From: Malania oleifera
Taxonomy: Eukaryota > Streptophyta > Magnoliopsida > Santalales > Ximeniaceae
Length of the DNA stretch: 64,000 nt
Direction: 5' to 3'
NCBI RefSeq assembly: GCF_029873635.1
Contig: NC_080426.1
Location: 50,482,093 to 50,546,092, forward strand
How positions within the stretch are numbered: the first letter of the stretch is position 1; each line of letters opens with the position of its first letter. A program made the position numbers and the translations under genes. The notes under the pieces were generated by a model. It saw only the letters and a program-made list of their open reading frames with translations. It made no database searches and was not told the DNA's origin. Of the stretch, positions 58,006 through 64,000 are shown piece by piece.

Positions 58006-59730
58006 TAACGTTTTGCTAGTTTCTAGCAAATAACGTGAATGAATTCCTAGGCGGTACCCACAAATACTAATTCCAACAAACATGAAATGAATGCACATGC
58101 GACCCAACCATACCATATCACATACAAGAATATAACCAAATTTCACACAAGCTTTTTATATACAATGCACGCAACTCCAAAGTGAGTCATTCATGTGAGT
58201 TTTATCGTTATATAGCCATTAAGAACAGTATACTCTTATGAAGTTAACTAGCAATATAATTCATAGTTAATGTAGTCATGTAAATCCGAGTATAAACAAG
58301 TGAAATCTCGAGGTATGTGTAATGTGTATGACTCGTTACACCTAGGATATCAGTGGACATCTACAGAATGGTCGTTTTGACTTGACCTAATTGGTATACT
58401 CTCAAAAACACTAAAAAAGGATGGGTTCACTCATCATATGTGAGGAGGAGTGTCATGATCAAACATCCCACATATTGTAAGGAACAAATGCTAAATGTAT
58501 GGAATGGACTAGTCTGAAAAGGATCCAGTCTATTTATGAGGTATCGGGTCCTTCATCCTAGCATCTTCTCACCTACTCGCCATATCCAACTAAGACCACC
58601 CTAGATCAACTTATTCACAAACCAGGCGTGAATACATCTGAGGTATTAAGCAGTTGAAGAGTCTTCATATGTGGAGAACATGTGTTGTGTCTCTGACTTT
58701 TTGTGGTATTTGTGTAAAGCAGGTATTAACCTTTCATTTCATGTGCATTTCTATTTTTCTTATTATTTCTTCTATCTCATTCTTCAATTTCTGCCTTTTC
58801 ATGTCAATTAAGACAATCATTACACTTCTTTTATTGTTTTCATACCACCAATGGGAATTAAGCTCGAACAGTAGTCCATGAACTAAGTCTATTTCTAGGG
58901 ATGACTCAACCTTCACATCTTGAGTAGGCTACAAGACCTAGGTTTTTATCTCCCCACTAGATGCCACCTCTAGGCTAACAAGTCAAAAATAAAGACTAGT
59001 GTACAAAGAATCGTCCAAAAGAAAAGAGAACTGAGTTTCATGAACTCTGATTTGATGTTAACGCTTAAAAGGATGATAAATAGCTCAAGGATACCTCATA
59101 GGGTGTCATAGTTGCCACGAGTGTTCTCTCAGTGCTCACAAGGAACCCTAAGTGCAACGAATCAAGTGAATGTGTCTATTTAGCCTCATGAAATACCATA
59201 TAAATACATGAGTTTATATAACCAAATTAACACGAATGAACTACCAATCAACCTTCATGGAGTTACAAAGTCATATAAAGAGAACTACCCATAAATGATT
59301 AGAGTGTGTAATTCTTAGGTTATATGCAAGTATGTAAAGGGTATATGTCAGTGTTAATCATGAAATAATCATTTATCTTCAATACTTTTTTTTTTTAATT
59401 AATACAAAACTCAGCAAGTGGACATGCACAGTGTCACATGTAACTTAACAAGTGGACATGCACAATGTCACATGTAAAATGTAAATTCTCATTCCCAACT
59501 AAAGTGGAACATTGTCCTCAATGTGAAAGCGTAGGGTAAATAGAAAAAAATGTGCACGGATGAACAAACTAATAGAAAACAAATACAAAAAATCACTACC
59601 AACTAATACAACAGAAAAGGAAAAGAGAAATGCAAATAAAGAAAAAAGATATAATAAAAAGAGAAATAAAAGTAATGAGAGAGAGGTCAGAAAACTCCCA
59701 AGAGATCTTGCAGAAGCAAGACTTATTTGA
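58006..59730 (-). other. 3' internal region of the Athila-type element, no clear ORF
   Basis: Athila elements often have an envelope-like gene here. I see no readable domain, only short ORFs. A 34-bp direct repeat lies at 59413-59480. Confidence 0.55.
59413..59480. repeat. 34-bp direct repeat, two copies
   Basis: caagtggacatgcaca and tgtcacatgtaa occur twice with a period of 34 bp and one or two differences. Confidence 0.9.
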
Positions 59731-62700
59731 GTCGAAGGGAGTCATGAAAGGTTTGAGTCAGTGTCCATTGACTGTGAAATTGTTGCCATGCTTTGGGTCC
59801 ACAATCTCCACTTTGTCATGAGGATGAACATGTTTAACGATGTATGGGCCACCCCATTGGGACTTCAGCTTCCTAAGAAACAGATGTAACTAGGAGTTAT
59901 AGAGGAGAACTTGCTGATTTGAGAAAAGGTGCTTGTCCTTGATTTTCATGTCATGCAGTAGCTTCATGCGTTCCTTCGCTAAATGAGCATTGTCATAGGC
60001 TTCTCTCCTGGATTGTTCAAGCTCACATACCTGCAACATTCTCAAACCTTTGACATCATCAAGGAAAAAGTTAATTTGTTTAATAGCCCATAATGCACAA
60101 TGTTGAATTTCAACGGGTAGGCCTTGAGTGTGTCAACCAGCTTTTCTGACCAGCCTTTTCGATTAGGACGAACCATTTTCTCAAGTATGATCTTGATTAC
60201 TTTATTGGCTAGCTCAGCCTTACCATTAGTTTGAGGATGATATAAAGTAGAGACCTTATGGGTAACTCTATATTTTTGTATTAATTTTTCAAATGGTTTG
60301 TTACAAAAGTGCATCCCACCATCACTAATGATCGCCTTGGGCATGCCAAAAGGTGCGAATAATTCCTTGAGAAATCAGATGACAACCCTGTGGTCATTTG
60401 TCTTACAAGGTATAACTTCCACCCATTTTGAAACATGATCCACAACAAGTAGAATATAAGAATTTACAAAAGAGTTTAGGAAAGATCTCATAAAGTCAAT
60501 TCCCCAACAGTCAAAGATTTCAAGAGTCAAAATAGGAGACATAGACATTTCATTTTTTGCTGGGATTTTCCCTAATTTTTGACACGCCTCACAAGTTTTA
60601 CAAAAAATTTTAACATCTTTGAACATAGTAGGCTAGTAGAGTCCACTTTGCAAATTTTTTGAAACAGTTTTCTTTGCAGCAAAGTGACCTCCACATGGTC
60701 CACTATGACAAAAATGCATCATAGAAGTGAATTCATCATCAAGCACACATCTACGAACTAACTGATCAGAGCAATATTTAAACAGGTATGAATTGTCAAA
60801 ATAGTAATGTCGTACCTCGACAAGGAACTTACGCTTATCCTGAGTTAACTAATGTTATGACATTCAGTTGGTGATAAGGTAGTTCACAATATCGACAAAC
60901 CACGGAGTGCATGATACTGCAAAAAGACACTCATAAGAAAAATCATCATTTAAGGGAGCAGGAGATATAGACACATCAGGTAGCTGCAAACGAGAGAGAT
61001 GGTCAGCTACAACATTTTCCATGCCCTTTTTTATCTTGAATGGTGATTTCAAATTCCTGAAGAAGTAGAATCCATCTGATCAACCTGGGTTTAGCATCCT
61101 TTTTTGCTAACAAATATTTCAAAGCAAAGTGATTAGTAAAAATAATGACAGACGGTCCAATAACATAACAACAAAATTTTTCTAAGGTAAATACAATGGC
61201 TAACAATTCCTTCTTAGTGGTGGTATAATTTTTTTGAGCATCATTCAAAGTTCAACTCACATAGTAAATGACAGACAACTTGTTATCAATTCTTTGACTC
61301 AAAACGGCACCAAGGGCGTAGTCACTAGCATCAATCATGATTTATAATGGCAAGTCCCACTGAGGAGGTTGCATGATAGGTGCAATAGTCAAATGTTTTT
61401 TTTTAACATTTCAAAAGCCTATTGACATTCATTAGTCCACAAGAATTCAGTCTCATTCTGCAATAAAGTACACAATGGTTTAGCAATACTACTAAAGCCC
61501 TGAATGAAACACCTATAGAAGCCGACATGACCAAGGAAAGAACGGATATCTCTAACTGTCTTAGGGACAAATAATTGGGAAATCGGCTCTACCTTGGCCC
61601 TGTCAACCTCTATACTACGCTCAAAAGCCAAATGACCAAGTACTAAACCACTATTTACCATAAATTGATATTTTTCCCAATTCAAAAGCAAATTCTTTTC
61701 CTCATATCTTTTAAAAATAGTAGTCAAATTTTTCAAACAAATATCAAAAGACTTACCAAATATAGAAAAATTATCCATGAAAATTTCACACATATCAACT
61801 AACATAGCAGGGAAAATATTCATCATGCAGCGTTGGAAAGTAGTAGGTGCATTGCATAGACCGAATGGCGCGAAAAGCGAAAGTACAGAAGGGACAAGTG
61901 AAGGTAGTCTTCTCTTGATCCTCATGTGCTACAGAAATTTGATAATAACCAAAAAATCCATCCAAGAAACAGTAAAAGGAATTACCTAGTACTTTTTCGA
62001 ATATCTGATTTAGGAAGGGTAACGGGAAGTGATCTTTTCGGCTAACCGAATTCAATTTACGATAATCAATGCACATTCTCCAACCTGTTACTTTCCTAGA
62101 TGGGATCAACTCTCCTTTAGCATTTTCAATGATAGTCAAACCAAATTTTTTTGGAACAACCTGTGTCAGGCTTACCTATTTGCTGTCGGAGATCGAATAG
62201 ATGATGTCGGCAGCTAATAATTTTAGCACTTCGTTCTTTACCACCTCCTTCATGGTTGGATTCAACCTCTGTTGTGTATCACGAACTAGTTTAGCATCTC
62301 CTTCCAGGAAGATGTTGTGCGTACAAATCGAAGGGTTGATACCCTTTATGTCTGCAATGGTCCATCCTATCGCTTCTCAATGCTTCCTTAGTACCTACAA
62401 TGACTCAGTTTCTCGTTTAAGAGTAAGGTGAGAAGAAATTACCACAGGGAATGTGCCTTCTGCTGGATCCAGGAAAACATACTTTAGCTTTTCAGGCAAT
62501 GGTTTCAGCTCAAGTGTCGAAATTTCTTCTTCTGATGACTTCATAATTTTAGGCAGGTCAATAGCCTCAAACGTTGTCTTACGCCAACTACTCGTATAAC
62601 TTGCCTCTAACATGTGAGAAGAACCATCTATCTTTAGAAACTGCTCCTCTGATTCTGACAAATTTTCATCAAATACCTCAAGCTGTTCAGAAGAGTCATT

Positions 62701-64000
62701 TTCAAACGCGCCATCAACATCAAGTACTGACAATAGCTCTGAAATATCCAAATCATCTATTACATCAACTACATATGTTTCTTCGTCATCGCACCCACTT
62801 GACATCCTTTGAGCATTAAACACATTCATTTCCAATGTCATATTTCCAAATATGAGCTTAAGTACTCTACTTCGACAATTAATCAAGGAATTAGAAGTAG
62901 CAAGGAGTGGTCGACTAAGAATAACAGGGGCCTAATATATGGTGGAGACAGGCTGCTGCATGTCCAGAACAACAAAGTCCATAGGGTAGTAAAATTTGTC
63001 AACTTAAACCAATACATCCTCAATAACGCCTCATGGAGATTTGTTTCTATTTGCCAGCTGTAGCATCATAGAAGTTTTCTTTAGCTCACCTAAACCTAGC
63101 TGCTCATATATCGAATATGGGAGCAAGTTCACACTACTCACAAAATCAAGTAAAACTCTCCCGATACGAGATTCACCAATCATGATAGAATTAGTGGGAG
63201 AACCAGGGTCTTTGAGTTTCTGGGGAGTCTGACTTAATATCAACGCACTAACTTGCTCAGTCAAGAAAGCCTTCTTCTTCACGTCCAGTTTCCTTTTTAT
63301 TGTGCATAGGTCTTTCAAAAATTTTGCATATGCATTGACTTGCTGTATGGTATCCAGAAGTGGAATGTTGATCTTCACCTGTTTGAAGATTTCTTGAATC
63401 TCAGTGTGATACTTATTCTTCTGACCAGATGTCAACCTCTGAGGATAGGGTACCACAAGTTGATACTCTTTAATAGACTCATCCTCTTTATTATCTGACT
63501 TCTTTGAATCTGAGTCCGCTTCACTGATTTTTCTTTTCCCTCATCTATCTCGGTTGCCACTTCAGGAATTGGAGCAACTGTTTGTTGATCAACGGGCATT
63601 TCAGATCGTGAAACTTCTTTTTCACTCCTTAAAGTAAGGGCGACCTTAGCTGACTAAAAAACATCCCCTGAAACATTATGCACCGATTGTTGTTGCTGTC
63701 GATATACCTGGAGATTAGGCTAAGGCTGTGCTGGAAATTTTCCTTTTTCTAAAGCATTCACCTGTATACTCAACTTATTAATAGTACCTCGATGCTTATT
63801 CACAGTCTGATTTTTGTTATGCATGAATTGCTGAAGAGTGTTCGCTATCTGTGCCATGCCATCATTAGAAGGTTTCTTTGATGGAATAGGAGCTAAAGTC
63901 GGTTGGAATCCTGGTGGTGCGTAGCTCTGAGAGAGTTGTTGCGACTGATACTACAACTGCTGTGGAGGGGCTATAGCTGGATGATGTAGCGGTTGCAGAG

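Larger units (their letters stand above)
56111..64000 (-). mobile_element. Athila-type Ty3/Gypsy element, partial at window edge
   Basis: Minus-strand parts in genome order are the 3' LTR (56111-57996), polypurine tract (57997-58005), a non-coding or decayed 3' region (58006-59730), integrase (59740-60650, with PKAIISDGGMHFCNKPFE and YHPQTNG), RNase H (about 60864-61300), RT (61419-62139, with RMCIDYRKLN and FGLCNAPTTFQRCMM), protease (63031-63240, with LLPYSIYEQLGLGELKK) and the end of gag (63240-64000). The RT and protease motifs are those of the Athila lineage (Tat is the close alternative). The element inserted into Copia RT. Its 5' part lies outside the window. It is broken several times. 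Confidence 0.88.

Overview
This window looks like transposon-dense, gene-poor nuclear DNA of a flowering plant, most likely a eudicot. The grounds are AT-rich intergenic DNA, Ty1/Copia and Ty3/Gypsy elements of plant lineages (a Sirevirus, an Athila-type element, a probable Tekay-type chromovirus), an L1-type LINE, a hAT transposon with a BED finger and DUF659, a TRIM, and one plant-specific B3-domain gene with GT-AG introns. I saw no prokaryotic, organellar, rRNA, tRNA or CRISPR feature. The species cannot be told from what I can see.

Layout. 1-2570: a short tandem repeat, the 3' end of a Gypsy-type LTR, the 3' end of a Copia element with its LTR, and a 438-bp solo LTR with a perfect target-site duplication (TSD). 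2741-22505: an old minus-strand Copia element split by a plus-strand Sirevirus (4591-18933), which itself holds two solo LTRs of related families (8248-10589 and 16689-18903). 22506-23445: host sequence that is a partial second copy of the 5' region of the B3 gene. 23446-27074: a partial Gypsy element with one 1.9-kb LTR. 27075-29925: a decayed LINE. 29926-44819: the B3 gene neighbourhood. A probable 5' exon ends at 30820. An intron carries a Copia element (30909-41272, itself holding a 5.6-kb hAT element), a 300-bp TRIM and a minisatellite. Two coding exons (42462-42647, 42958-43266) encode a complete B3 DNA-binding domain. 44820-54165: LTR-like sequence, a solo Gypsy LTR, and an LTR inside an LTR inside an LTR. 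54166-64000: a minus-strand Copia element cut by an Athila-type Gypsy element that runs off the window.

How it fits together. The only well-supported host gene is the B3-domain transcription factor; almost everything else is layered insertions. The nesting, the TSDs and the empty sites in the partial gene copy give a relative order: B3 5' region duplicated, then Copia element and TRIM inserted into the 31-42 kb copy, then hAT inserted into the Copia element. I found no convincing new biochemical system. The most interesting signals are this stratigraphy, the TRIM in the gene intron, the hAT element with a largely recognisable transposase gene, and short CG-containing, often palindromic phrases repeated in the LTRs of unrelated retrotransposon families.
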